NCBI RefSeq assembly: GCF_003601925.1
Contig: NZ_QZWH01000012.1
Location: 1 to 64,000 of the forward strand
Source of the DNA: Buttiauxella izardii
Lineage (GTDB): Bacteria > Pseudomonadota > Gammaproteobacteria > Enterobacterales > Enterobacteriaceae
Direction of reading: 5' to 3'
Length of the DNA: 64,000 nucleotides
Notes under the pieces: model-generated
What the model was told of the DNA's origin: nothing
What the model saw: only the letters and a program-made list of their open reading frames with translations
Database searches by the model: none
Translations under genes and position numbers: made by a program
In this document: positions 1 through 9,228 of the stretch, piece by piece
Position numbering within the stretch: the first letter of the stretch is position 1
Layout: each line of letters starts with the position of its first letter

Positions 1-13
1 ATAATACAAGGGG

Positions 14-80
14 GGATAAGCCGCAGGCGTCATCCACCATTGATGCCCATATTGTCGGAGGACGCTGCGCTTTTCCGACC
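14..80. repeat. BIME-like pair of REP palindromes
   Basis: Two imperfect palindromes lie side by side: GGATAAGCC/GGCGTCATCC at 14-35 and GTCGGAGGACGC/GCGCTTTTCCGAC at 54-79. They resemble the REP units at 48.5 and 52.3 kb of this window. They sit just downstream of the leftward DppA-like gene, the usual 3'-flank position of REP elements. Confidence 0.7.
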
Positions 81-94
81 TACAAAAAGGACTA

Positions 95-1693
95 TCAGTT
101 CAATTTCGCTTTCGAGAAATCGCTGCCGTTCAGGCTAACGCTGTAACCCGTCACGTTGCTGCGCGTGGCGTAGAAGGTTTTGCCATTGGCAAGTGCAATC
201 CACGGAGCCTGTTCGTAGAACACTTCTTGCGCCTGCTCGTAGAGTTTGGCGCGAACTGCCGGGTCACTGGTCAACTTCGCTTTCTGCGTCAGCGCATCAT
301 ATTGCTTATCGCACCAGCGGGCGGCGTTGGAACCGCTTTCGATGCTGCCGCAACCGAGCAATGTATCGGCGAAGTTATCCGGGTCGCCGTTGTCACTCAT
401 CCAGCCAAACAGCGCGGAGGAATGTTCGCCTTTACGCATACCAGAAAGATATTCGCCCCACTCGAAGGTGACAATCTTCGCGTTCACGCCCACTTTCGCC
501 CAGTCCGCCTGAATCATCTCGGCAACACGGCGGGAGTTCGGGTTATACGGACGCTGAACTGGCATTGACCACAAATCGGTATCGAAGCCCTTCTCAAGCC
601 CGGCCTGTTTGAGCAGCGCTTTGGCTTTTTCAGGATCGTAGCTGCGATCTTTCAGGTTTTTATCAAAGCCCATCATGGTTGGCGGAATCGGTGATTTTGC
701 CACCGTGCCCGAGCCCATAAACACCGCATTAATGATGGCTTGTTTATCCACCGCGTAGTTCAGCGCCTGGCGCACCAGCACATTATCGAACGGTTTTTTG
801 GTGGTGTTAAATGCCAGATATCCAACGTTTAAGCCATCAACGGTATGCAACTGGAGATCTTTATTCGCTTTGATCGCCTCAAACTGTACCGGTGCAGGTG
901 CCGGAATAATCTGGCATTCGTTCTTCTGCAATTTCGCCATACGGGTTTGCACATTTGGCGTGATGGAGAATATCAGGTGTTTGGTCGGCACTTCGCCATT
1001 CCAGTAATTCGGGTTCGCCACGTAGCGAATCAGCGAATCCACTTTGTACTCCTGCAAGGCATACGGCCCGGTGCCGATTGGCGCGGTATCTACTTTTTCT
1101 GGTGTACCGGCTTTTAGCATCGCATCGGCGTATTCCGCCGAAAGAATCGAGGCAAAGTCCATGCCCCAGTCTGCGAGGAATGCCGCATTCGGCTCGCTTA
1201 GCGTGAACTGGACGTGGTTATCATCGAGCTTTTTAACCTCGGTAATCAGCTTGTCCAACCCGACATCATGGAAGTATTCGTAATTCGCCTGCGACACATT
1301 GTGGTACGGGTGTTTCGGGTCTTTCTGGCGCATGACCGAGAAAACCACATCGTCGGCGTTGAAATCGCGCGTCGGTTTGAACTCTTTATTGCTGTTAAAT
1401 TTCACGCCCTTGCGCAACGTGAAGGTGTAGGTTTTGCCATCCGGGCTGATTTTCCACTCGGTCGCCAACGACGGCACCGGCAAATTATCGCTTGGGCGAA
1501 ATTCCACCAGGCGGTTATAGAGGGTTTGCGAGCTGGCGACAAAGGTCGGACCGGAGCTGGCAATTTGCGGGTTGAAGGATTCTGGAGAGGCTTCGGAGCA
1601 GTAAACCAGCGTGTTATTCGCGGCAGCGAATGCAGCCGTTGCGGGTAATAAACTCGTGAGCAGCAGCGCGAGAAGTGTTTTCCCTGTCGACAT
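95..1693 (-). CDS. DppA-like periplasmic peptide-binding protein (ABC transporter)
   Basis: Extracytoplasmic solute-binding protein, family 5 (DppA/OppA type), which captures peptides in the periplasm for an ABC importer. From the ATG at 1693 it is 532 residues and opens with a clean signal peptide (positive MSTGK, hydrophobic core, cleavage near AAFAA). The mature part keeps the DppA landmarks LVYCSEASPESFNPQ near the N-terminus, the ITPNVQTR segment and MPVQRPYNPNSRR. The frame extends 38 codons further upstream, but those residues precede the signal peptide, and AAAGG sits just before 1693, so the shorter start is preferred. No permease or ATPase gene is adjacent, so it must borrow a transporter. 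A paralogue lies at 26.7-28.3 kb. It is 173 bp downstream of the amidotransferase gene and on the same strand, so co-transcription is possible. Confidence 0.88.
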   Translation of the reverse strand: MSTGKTLLALLLTSLLPATAAFAAANNTLVYCSEASPESFNPQIASSGPTFVASSQTLYNRLVEFRPSDNLPVPSLATEWKISPDGKTYTFTLRKGVKFNSNKEFKPTRDFNADDVVFSVMRQKDPKHPYHNVSQANYEYFHDVGLDKLITEVKKLDDNHVQFTLSEPNAAFLADWGMDFASILSAEYADAMLKAGTPEKVDTAPIGTGPYALQEYKVDSLIRYVANPNYWNGEVPTKHLIFSITPNVQTRMAKLQKNECQIIPAPAPVQFEAIKANKDLQLHTVDGLNVGYLAFNTTKKPFDNVLVRQALNYAVDKQAIINAVFMGSGTVAKSPIPPTMMGFDKNLKDRSYDPEKAKALLKQAGLEKGFDTDLWSMPVQRPYNPNSRRVAEMIQADWAKVGVNAKIVTFEWGEYLSGMRKGEHSSALFGWMSDNGDPDNFADTLLGCGSIESGSNAARWCDKQYDALTQKAKLTSDPAVRAKLYEQAQEVFYEQAPWIALANGKTFYATRSNVTGYSVSLNGSDFSKAKLN

Positions 1694-1866
1694 ATTTTTG
1701 CCTTTTGTTTGCTTGCCAAAATGGATCGTGACGTTATTTTTTTGCGGGTTAATCACACCATAGCTGAACCCTTCTGACAAATAACAAAAGGCTCTCAGGT
1801 TATTCAATAACAGCGAGATTTGAGCAGATTAACGCCATCGTCAGCACATAATCTCGACTATTGGTT

Positions 1867-2580
1867 TTACAATAACGCAACAAACCGCTGCAAGATCGCC
1901 CGTGAATCTGGCGTGTCACTCACTTTTGCCAGTAACGCATCGCGGTCTTTGCCTTTCATCGCCACTCTTTCGCTGCGGCTGGTGATGATTTTATTCATTA
2001 CTGGGGCGCTAAATTCCGGGTGAAATTGCACTGAAAACGCGGTGGGTGAGTAGCGCACGATCTGGTGCGGATCGTGGCTGGATGCGCCTAATACTGTTGC
2101 GCCTTTTGGCAACTCCAGTACGCTTTGTTCGTGGCTTAAGAAGGTGTCGAACGAATTTGGCAGGCCGCTAAGCAGCGGATCGTGCTGGGCTGAATCATTC
2201 AGTGTGACGGCAATTTGCCCCACTTCGCTGCCCTGCGGATGGTAATCCACTTTGCCGCCAAGCGCGTAAGCCATTAACTGATGACCGTAACAGACACCTA
2301 AAACCGGCACGGCCGCTGGAATAATCTCACGCAACCAGTCGGCGGTGCGCTCGCTCCACTCTTCACGATCCGTCACCATCGCCCATGACCCGGAAATCAC
2401 CGCGCCGCTAAACGTTCCGGCGGCGGGCAACGGCTCGCCCTCAAACGGGCAGACCACTTTTACCGGCCCAACATCGCCCAAAGCGGCATGAAACCACTGC
2501 GGTTGCTCGCCTACGGCTTTGCGAATATCCATGGGTGGATGGCCCATTTGAACCAGCAATAACGGCAATTTTTCTGACAT
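1867..2580 (-). CDS. Class I glutamine amidotransferase-like protein (GATase1)
   Basis: 237-residue stand-alone class I glutamine amidotransferase domain, of the type annotated YfeJ/GuaA-N-like in enterobacteria. The nucleophile elbow LGVCYGHQL carries the catalytic Cys, and SVQFHPEFS supplies the His and Glu of the triad, so it looks active. No synthase partner is fused or adjacent, so the ammonia acceptor or substrate is unknown. Stand-alone members can act on gamma-glutamyl compounds, which remains inference here. It is transcribed leftward, divergent from srfA across 195 bp. Confidence 0.8.
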   Translation of the reverse strand: MSEKLPLLLVQMGHPPMDIRKAVGEQPQWFHAALGDVGPVKVVCPFEGEPLPAAGTFSGAVISGSWAMVTDREEWSERTADWLREIIPAAVPVLGVCYGHQLMAYALGGKVDYHPQGSEVGQIAVTLNDSAQHDPLLSGLPNSFDTFLSHEQSVLELPKGATVLGASSHDPHQIVRYSPTAFSVQFHPEFSAPVMNKIITSRSERVAMKGKDRDALLAKVSDTPDSRAILQRFVALL

Positions 2581-2642
2581 TGATTATTCGCCCCTGAAAA
2601 ATAGAGAAGAATAATCAGTAGCACAAAACTCGCGAACGCCCC

Positions 2643-2669
2643 AATGACTTAAGTGCAATCGCCCGATAA
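2643..2669 (+). promoter_or_regulatory. Possible sigma-28 (FliA)-type promoter of srfABC
   Basis: CCCGATAA (2662-2669) matches 7 of 8 bases of the flagellar sigma-28 -10 box GCCGATAA. The upstream -35 (AATGACTT) is poor, so this is a weak call. It would give a 5' leader of about 100 nt ahead of the GTG start of srfA. Confidence 0.25.
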
Positions 2670-2775
2670 TTAGAAAAAAGTGTCGCTTCCTCCGCCGTTT
2701 GCCTGAGCCGGAAATCCGTAAAATGGAAAGTGTGAAAATGGCTCATGCGGAGCTGAAAACAGCAGGATTGATGAC

Positions 2776-4092
2776 GTGGCAAAAACATTATTGCGCAGCG
2801 GATGCTTAGATGACTTCCTTTCGTTAGGTGAAAACGGGCAAACCGTATTCGACTCAGCATTACAAATTCGCGAAACTTTGCGCTTACGCAAACAGCAGGC
2901 GGAGGTCGATTCCCTCGCGGTTCCTCAGCCGAACGATGATGGCGACCGGGTTGACTGGTACGCGCCACACGAAGGTTCGGTGCTGAGTTGGGCGGCAGCC
3001 AGCGATGAACAACGCAAAAAAGCGCTGCGCTATCTCGATAATTGCCAGGCCAACGTCGCCTCATTGATTCAGCGCTGCGAGCAGTCAGAAAAAACGGCCA
3101 TTCAGCTCTTTGCTTCTTTGTTGGCAAACGCTTTGCAATTTCCCGGCAACCAGCACGTTTATCTGGTGGACGGCAAACCGGTGCTGACGTTTTGGGGATT
3201 TGTCAGCCTCAACAGCAGCGCGCGCCCTGACCCGCTGGATTGCCTGCGCATCACCGAAGAACACGAACCGGTGATTGAGTTTCTTCCTGAACCGCCAGCC
3301 GCCGCTCCGCCTGCCGTCATCATCAGCGAGCCAGATGCGCCGCTCTATTCCATGGCGGCACCGGTTCCTGCATCACCGCAAATTGACGAACCGCTGGTGC
3401 CCACTCCGCTTCGTGAAACCGCGCCAGAGGTGGCTGCGACGAAAAAACCGAAGCGCTGGATTTTACCCGTTGCCGCTGCCATCGTTGCCTGTATCGCTGC
3501 CCCGCTCTCTTATTACCTGGTGTCAGCGCCCCACGCTGAACCCCTGGCACAAGTTGAAGTGAAACCACAGCCAATCGCCTCGGCGGAAATAAAGACTGAA
3601 CCCGTTGCGCATGTTTCCACGCTGCCGGTCGCTCAGGCCGCGGTAATTGAACCGCCTGCGCCAGAACCCGAACCGGTCGTCGCCACACCCGCGCCTGTCG
3701 ATGTGCCAAAAGGCACATTGGTTTTACCGGCTGATGCCCTAAAAATCGGCTCGACAAAATTCCTCAACGGCAACTGGCGCGTCGCCATTAACGTCAAAGA
3801 TGCCATCACCGGCAAACCGCCCACGCTGCGTTACCAGATTGCCAATAACAAAGGCAACGTGCGGCTGGTGCATGGCGACAATATTGTCTGCAAAGCGGAA
3901 GTGTTTTCCGGGTTGATGCAATCCGGCACGTTGATGATCAAAACCCGTGGCAATGCGCGTTGTAGCGATGGTTCGCGTTATCCGCTGCCGGAGATTTCCT
4001 GCAAGCCAGGCGAGAACGATGTTGCCGAATGCAGTGGCAAATACGAAGGCGACACCGTGGTGCCTGTGACATTTAAAAAAGTGAGTGATTAA
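2776..4092 (+). CDS. srfA: SrfA, single-pass membrane protein of the srfABC operon
   Basis: 438-residue SrfA family protein, first gene of the srfABC operon (named in Salmonella for SsrB-regulated factors; biochemical function unsettled). Start is GTG at 2776: AGGA lies 8 nt upstream, and no in-frame ATG is seen just upstream. A soluble N-terminal part (1-165) is followed by a Pro/Glu-rich stretch (about 170-215), a basic KKPKR and one hydrophobic span (about 228-249). A second Pro/Glu-rich linker (255-310) leads to a C-terminal globular domain (about 315-438) with four cysteines (372, 396, 409, 419). By the positive-inside rule the C-terminal domain should be periplasmic and could hold two disulfides. 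srfB starts 2 nt after its stop. Confidence 0.85.
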   Translation: MAKTLLRSGCLDDFLSLGENGQTVFDSALQIRETLRLRKQQAEVDSLAVPQPNDDGDRVDWYAPHEGSVLSWAAASDEQRKKALRYLDNCQANVASLIQRCEQSEKTAIQLFASLLANALQFPGNQHVYLVDGKPVLTFWGFVSLNSSARPDPLDCLRITEEHEPVIEFLPEPPAAAPPAVIISEPDAPLYSMAAPVPASPQIDEPLVPTPLRETAPEVAATKKPKRWILPVAAAIVACIAAPLSYYLVSAPHAEPLAQVEVKPQPIASAEIKTEPVAHVSTLPVAQAAVIEPPAPEPEPVVATPAPVDVPKGTLVLPADALKIGSTKFLNGNWRVAINVKDAITGKPPTLRYQIANNKGNVRLVHGDNIVCKAEVFSGLMQSGTLMIKTRGNARCSDGSRYPLPEISCKPGENDVAECSGKYEGDTVVPVTFKKVSD

Positions 4093-4094
4093 CC

Positions 4095-7067
4095 ATGTTT
4101 GCCACGTTGTATCCTTATAAGCCGAGCGTGACGCTCATTAAAGACAGCGGCATTCAGTTCCTGGATTTCGGCCTCGCCCCGCAGCCAAACGCCCCGCATA
4201 CCGGGCGCTTTGTGCGTAAAACGGCAAACGGCCCATTGCTGCGCCTTGATTACGATGTGATTCCAGGCAAATTTACCCTGCCCGGCACGACGGGTTCCGC
4301 TCCTGAAGTGGTGAAACCCGAATGCACGATTACGCTGGGTCATTCGCTGAAACTGCTCGATAAAACCTGGTTGCCGCTGCCGTTCCTGCGCTTTAACCCG
4401 CCGCGCACTTTTGTTGGCGGGCCGGACAACTGGGCGCGGGTGCAGATTCGTTGCCTGGAAACGCCGGACGCTGCGGGCAACACCGTACGAATCACTCTCG
4501 CGCTGGACACCAAAATCCTCGCCGATGACAACCCGGCGGCGCATCTGGCCCCGACGCTCAACGATGTGCGCAACGGCGCACGTTTTGCTCTGGCCTGGCA
4601 TAACGAAGAGATTAACGATTTTATTGATCAAACCTGGGTCGATGGCTGGCTGCGTGAAGTGTTCACCCAGTTTGCCACACGCCATGAATCGCGCACCGAG
4701 CGCGAAATCAGCAATGCGCTGAAAACGTTCGAATATCAGGCGCACTATCTCAATATTATCGAGATGCTCGGTGCCCAGCTTGCGGTGCCAGAAGTGAAAA
4801 TCGTCACCGCCACGCTGCAAGCTCCGGCGATCCCGGTCGATCTGGTGCTGGACGTCGGCAACACGCATACCTGCGGCGTGTTGATTGAAGATCACGGTGA
4901 AGCCAACGACGGCCTGCGCCAGACCGCCGAGCTGGAAATCCGCTCGCTCAGCGAACCGCAACTCATCAACGAAGCGATGTTCACCAGCCGCCTCGAGTTC
5001 TCAGAAGCTAAATTCGGCAAACAACATTTCTCGGTAGAAAGTGGCCGCGATGATGCGTTTGTCTGGCCGTCGATTGCCCGCGTGGGCGACGAAGCGCGTA
5101 GCATGGCGACCGCCCGTTTAGGCACTGACGGCGCAAGCGGCATTTCCAGCCCGCGCCGTTATCTGTGGGACGAAACCCCGGCAAGCCAGGACTGGCGCTT
5201 TAGCCAGATGGGCGTGAAAACTCAGCGCGAACCGTTGGCAACCGCATTTCCATTGATGAACCTGATGAATGACGACGGCCAACCGCTCTATTCATTGCCG
5301 ATAGACGAACGTTTACCGGTGTTTTCGCCCCAATACAGCCGCAGTTCATTAATGACGTTGATGCTCTGCGAATTACTCGCTCAGGCGCTGATGCAAATCA
5401 ACAGCGTCGGTTCGCGCCAGAGCATGGGGCACCTGAATGCGCCGCGCCAGTTACGCCATTTGATCCTCACGCTGCCTTCGGCGATGCCAAAACAGGAGCG
5501 TGAAATCTTCCGCCAGCGTATGCAGGAAGCGGTAGGGCTGGTGTGGAAAGCGATGGAATGGCACCCGACGGACGACGGTTTCATCACCGAGCGCGATTTC
5601 CAGAAAAGCGTGGTTCCGGTGCCGGACGTGCAAATGGAATGGGACGAAGCGACCTGCGGCCAACTGGTGTGGCTGTATAACGAAGCGCTGGTGAACTATG
5701 CCGGGCAAACGGGGAATTTCTTCCGCAGCCTCGCCCGCCCGGATCGCCAGTTAGCCGCCGACGAATTGCCGGGCAAAACCCTGCGCGTGGCGTCGATTGA
5801 TATCGGCGGCGGCACCACCGACATGGCGATCACGCAATATCAGCTTGATAGCGGCGTGGGGAGCAACGTGAAAATCGCCCCGCGTTTGCTGTTCCGCGAA
5901 GGTTTCAAAGTGGCGGGCGACGACATTTTGCTGGATGTGATTCAGCGCTGCGTGTTACCCGCGTTGCAGGCGCAAATTCACCAGGCGGGAGTCGTTGATA
6001 CCGCCGGTTTGATGACGACGCTGTTTGGCGAGTCCGGGCGTATGGACACGCGCGGCACGCTGCGACAGCAAACCGCGCTGCAACTGTTTATCCCTCTCGG
6101 CCACGCGGTGCTTTCTTATTGGGAAAACAGTGACCCGGACGATAAGCACGCCACACTCGACGCCACATTTGGCGAGCTGCTCACAAGCCGCCCGACCGAT
6201 AACGTGATTAATTACGTTCAGCAAGCGGTGCAACACTCGCTGCCTGCGGATGCGCCCGCGTTTGATCTGTTTAGCGTGCCGCTGCAAGTTGAATTATCAG
6301 CGTTGCAAGAGGCGCTGCTCGCCGGGCAATTCACCCTGACCGCCCCGCTGCAAGCGCTGTGCGAAGTGATCAGCCATTATTGCTGCGATGTTTTATTAGT
6401 GACGGGCCGCCCGGCCTGTTTGCCTGGGGTGCAGGCATTATTGCGCTACCAACAACCGGTGCCGGTGAATCGCATCGTCTGGCTCGATAACTATCAGACT
6501 CATGAATGGTATCCGTTTAGCCAACAGGGGCGCATCGGCAATCCGAAATCGACTGCCGCCGTCGGCGCGATGTTATGCAGCCTGGCGATGGATTTGCGCC
6601 TGCCGGGCTTTAACTTCAAAGCGTCAGATATTCAGGCTTATTCCACCGTGCGTTATCTCGGGATGCTCGACGGCAATAACACGCTGGTGGATGAAAACGT
6701 CTGGTATCGGGATGTGGATCTCGACGATCCCAAATCGACGCTCGACACGCGCCTGCATTTCCCGTTGCGCGGCAATGCCTGCCTCGGCTTCCGCCAGCTT
6801 GATGACGCCCGCTGGCCTGCTACGCCGCTCTACACACTGGCAATAAATTCGCCGGAACTGGCAAAAACGATTGCCGGAGAAGGCGTGCTCAACGTGCGCC
6901 TGCAACAAACCCGTGAAGCCGACGCGTTCGTGCTGGCGGAAGCCTGGTTGCAGGACGGCAGTAAAGTGCCGCTCAACCAGTTGAGTTTTAAATTGAATAC
7001 CCTGGCAGGAAGCTACAGCGGAGCCAGCCATTACTGGATTGACAGCGGGAGCGTGTACCAAAAATGA
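4095..7067 (+). CDS. srfB: SrfB, Hsp70/actin-fold ATPase-like protein
   Basis: 990-residue SrfB family protein. After an N-terminal region of about 245 residues of no recognised fold, two phosphate-binding motifs of the actin/Hsp70/sugar-kinase superfamily appear in order: DVGNTHTCGVLI at 253-264 (phosphate 1) and DIGGGTTDMAI at 569-579 (phosphate 2). A third candidate is the VTGRPACLPG adenosine-like loop near the end of the fold. It therefore probably binds and hydrolyses ATP; this is inferred from motifs. No signal peptide or membrane span is visible, so it is cytoplasmic. Its last codon overlaps the srfC start (ATGA, 4 bp), implying translational coupling and a stoichiometric complex. Confidence 0.85.
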   Translation: MFATLYPYKPSVTLIKDSGIQFLDFGLAPQPNAPHTGRFVRKTANGPLLRLDYDVIPGKFTLPGTTGSAPEVVKPECTITLGHSLKLLDKTWLPLPFLRFNPPRTFVGGPDNWARVQIRCLETPDAAGNTVRITLALDTKILADDNPAAHLAPTLNDVRNGARFALAWHNEEINDFIDQTWVDGWLREVFTQFATRHESRTEREISNALKTFEYQAHYLNIIEMLGAQLAVPEVKIVTATLQAPAIPVDLVLDVGNTHTCGVLIEDHGEANDGLRQTAELEIRSLSEPQLINEAMFTSRLEFSEAKFGKQHFSVESGRDDAFVWPSIARVGDEARSMATARLGTDGASGISSPRRYLWDETPASQDWRFSQMGVKTQREPLATAFPLMNLMNDDGQPLYSLPIDERLPVFSPQYSRSSLMTLMLCELLAQALMQINSVGSRQSMGHLNAPRQLRHLILTLPSAMPKQEREIFRQRMQEAVGLVWKAMEWHPTDDGFITERDFQKSVVPVPDVQMEWDEATCGQLVWLYNEALVNYAGQTGNFFRSLARPDRQLAADELPGKTLRVASIDIGGGTTDMAITQYQLDSGVGSNVKIAPRLLFREGFKVAGDDILLDVIQRCVLPALQAQIHQAGVVDTAGLMTTLFGESGRMDTRGTLRQQTALQLFIPLGHAVLSYWENSDPDDKHATLDATFGELLTSRPTDNVINYVQQAVQHSLPADAPAFDLFSVPLQVELSALQEALLAGQFTLTAPLQALCEVISHYCCDVLLVTGRPACLPGVQALLRYQQPVPVNRIVWLDNYQTHEWYPFSQQGRIGNPKSTAAVGAMLCSLAMDLRLPGFNFKASDIQAYSTVRYLGMLDGNNTLVDENVWYRDVDLDDPKSTLDTRLHFPLRGNACLGFRQLDDARWPATPLYTLAINSPELAKTIAGEGVLNVRLQQTREADAFVLAEAWLQDGSKVPLNQLSFKLNTLAGSYSGASHYWIDSGSVYQK

Positions 7068-9184
7068 AGCCGATAACCTCTTTAATCGACTGGGTTCAAC
7101 AAACTCGCCTGTCCGTACCGCTGGTGGAAAACGAAGCGGATGGCCTGCTGCAAAGACTGGCAGTGCTTCACAATCGCCAGCAACACATTGACTTGCAGGC
7201 GGAGCAACCGCTAACCATTGGTTTATACGGCCACTCGGTTTCCGGCAAGCATCACCTGCTGATGATGCTGCTGGGCGATAACGTCAAGCGCATTGAGATT
7301 TCCCTCGGCGGCAAAGTGCTGGATTACCTGACGCACATTAACCCCGGCCATGCGCCGAACGTTGCCGTGCGCTTTACGCGCCGTGAGTTGCCCGTTGCGG
7401 AACACTATCCGTTATTGATTACGCTTGGCACCAGCAGCACTTTGGCTCAGCGTTTGATTCGCCAGTATCACGCCGAACCGGCTGCGCGATTTGCCCGTCA
7501 CGACGTGATTGCCGCGCGATTAAAAGAGCTTCAGGTTCGCCGCCAGGCGCAAGCCACATCTGGGCTGACGCAGCAACAACTCGCTGAAATCGCACAAACT
7601 TACCAACAAATGGTGCGCCGCCAGCATCATCTGGAAAACGCACTGTGGCAGCAAATCGCAGAACTGCTGCCGTGGCTGAATTGTGCGGATCAAGCCGCAT
7701 TACTGGCGCCGCTTTGGGGTGATAACGCGGCGATCACCGCACAATGGCAACACCTGGCCGAAACGCTGAATCACCTGGGCAATGCGCAGCAGGTTTTGGC
7801 TCCAGCCAGCCTGCTGGTCGACACGTTCTTATTGCCGGTTGAAGGTTTCCTGATCCCCGGCACGCCGGATGAACCGGAAATGGACGCGGATGTGATGGTT
7901 TGCCCGCTTTTCAATCATGAAATCGGCACGCAGATCAGCCTTGCGCAGCGTGATTTGCAGCAACTGTGCGCTGAAATTGCGCTCTCGCTTAACCATCCGC
8001 CGAAACTGGCTCAGATCGATGTTGTGGATATTCCTACGGCCCAACTTGATGATTACGCTCCGTTTTTGCAGCCCGACAAATTAGTGGTGTGCAATGCCGC
8101 TGCCGAACGCAGCGAAGTGAATGCGGCGGGTAAAATGCTGGCGCGTTGGGTGGATAAAACCCAGGCCAGCAACGCCACCACGCCGGGCCTGATTTGGGCG
8201 ATAACGCCAGACGATGCGCGGTTCAGCGGGGCTAATCTGGATAACGGCGTGCAGCGCATTATCGGCCTGCCCGGTAAACGCTGGGGAACATTGCAAGCGC
8301 TGGACAGTCGCAACATGCACCGTTTGCTGGAATGGCTGGCGGATGCGGTGGTTCCGGCGCAGCGCGCTTTGCGCATTGAGATGTTGCAAGTCGCGCTTAA
8401 TGACGAAATCCGTGCCCTTTTCTCGCATATTATCGACGCTGAAAAACTCACGCCAGAACGTGCTCGTTCGCAGGCTGAAGAACTGGTGCGCGCCCTGCAA
8501 GCCAATGCGGCGCAACACGGCGAACTGCTCGCCAGCCTGCTGCCAGAGCGCCATGCGCTGCAACAATGCTGGTTGAGCCACCAACAAACTCGCCAGCAGC
8601 AGCCTGCTGATTTCCGGCTTGATATCGACTTGTTCGCTGACGATGAAGGCACCGATACGCCAGATCACGCACCGAGTAACTTTGCCAGCGTGGTGCATCT
8701 GCTGTGGATAAACCATCTGCGCCAACTCGCGACACGCCGTGAAATCGCCCAACTCTCCGGGATGGATAACAACCAACTCCAGGCGTTGTGCCAATTGCTG
8801 ATCGTTGCCAGTTATCGCCTGAAATTACCGGAACAACTGGAAACCGCGTTGCGCCACGGTGATGGCAGCATGGCGCAGGAGATCACCTGCGTAAGCGCTG
8901 TATTGGGCGATTTTGTCAGCTGGTTGGGTTACGCCCATATCGAGCCAAGCCTGCGCCCGGCAAGCCGCGTCAACAAAGGCTCGCCGGTATTTGCTCCTCT
9001 TAAACAGGCCACGGCAAGCACGCGGCTGGTGCGTTTGGGCGAACAACCCGCTCGCGGCAACACCATTTATGTCTACGACTGGCTGGTAGCGTTATACGCC
9101 CGCGCGGTGGAAAACATCGGGTATCGCCATCCGCTGGATGTGAGTGATATGCAGAAAAAGGCGCTGAGGGATTTATTGGCCTGA
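7064..9184 (+). CDS. srfC: SrfC, P-loop-like protein of the srfABC operon
   Basis: 706-residue SrfC family protein. Residues 56-63 read GHSVSGKH, a Walker-A-like loop after a hydrophobic beta strand (TIGLY). The usual Ser/Thr after the Lys is replaced by His (GKH), so nucleotide binding is likely altered or absent. The segment following it (KRIEISLGGKVLDYLTHINP) resembles the switch region of large GTPases in layout only. The rest is helix-rich and Gln-rich, with no transmembrane span or signal peptide. Family members are called virulence factors or, in Xenorhabdus, part of a cytotoxic complex; that function is not shown here. A strong hairpin terminator follows 16 nt after the stop. Confidence 0.82.
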   Translation: MKPITSLIDWVQQTRLSVPLVENEADGLLQRLAVLHNRQQHIDLQAEQPLTIGLYGHSVSGKHHLLMMLLGDNVKRIEISLGGKVLDYLTHINPGHAPNVAVRFTRRELPVAEHYPLLITLGTSSTLAQRLIRQYHAEPAARFARHDVIAARLKELQVRRQAQATSGLTQQQLAEIAQTYQQMVRRQHHLENALWQQIAELLPWLNCADQAALLAPLWGDNAAITAQWQHLAETLNHLGNAQQVLAPASLLVDTFLLPVEGFLIPGTPDEPEMDADVMVCPLFNHEIGTQISLAQRDLQQLCAEIALSLNHPPKLAQIDVVDIPTAQLDDYAPFLQPDKLVVCNAAAERSEVNAAGKMLARWVDKTQASNATTPGLIWAITPDDARFSGANLDNGVQRIIGLPGKRWGTLQALDSRNMHRLLEWLADAVVPAQRALRIEMLQVALNDEIRALFSHIIDAEKLTPERARSQAEELVRALQANAAQHGELLASLLPERHALQQCWLSHQQTRQQQPADFRLDIDLFADDEGTDTPDHAPSNFASVVHLLWINHLRQLATRREIAQLSGMDNNQLQALCQLLIVASYRLKLPEQLETALRHGDGSMAQEITCVSAVLGDFVSWLGYAHIEPSLRPASRVNKGSPVFAPLKQATASTRLVRLGEQPARGNTIYVYDWLVALYARAVENIGYRHPLDVSDMQKKALRDLLA

Positions 9185-9200
9185 TTATAATTCATGCGAA

Positions 9201-9224
9201 CGGCACCCGCCGCGGGTGCCGTTT
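9201..9224. terminator. Bidirectional terminator between srfC and the tautomerase gene
   Basis: Perfect 9-bp stem CGGCACCCG/CGGGTGCCG (9201-9209 with 9213-9221), 3-nt loop, then TTT. It lies between two convergent genes. Confidence 0.75.
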
Positions 9225-9228
9225 CTGG

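Noticed and set aside
1694-1807. Upstream extension of the DppA-like protein to base 1807
   Set aside because: It would put 38 polar residues in front of a normal signal peptide; a ribosome-binding site fits the ATG at 1693.
2615-3127. 170-codon minus-strand ORF
   Set aside because: It overlaps the 5' half of srfA and the divergent promoter region and has Arg/Ser-rich shadow composition.
4089-4961. 290-codon minus-strand ORF
   Set aside because: Antisense shadow of srfB; His/Arg/Gln-rich composition and no family features.
8081-8794. 237-codon minus-strand ORF
   Set aside because: Antisense shadow inside srfC with no domain features.
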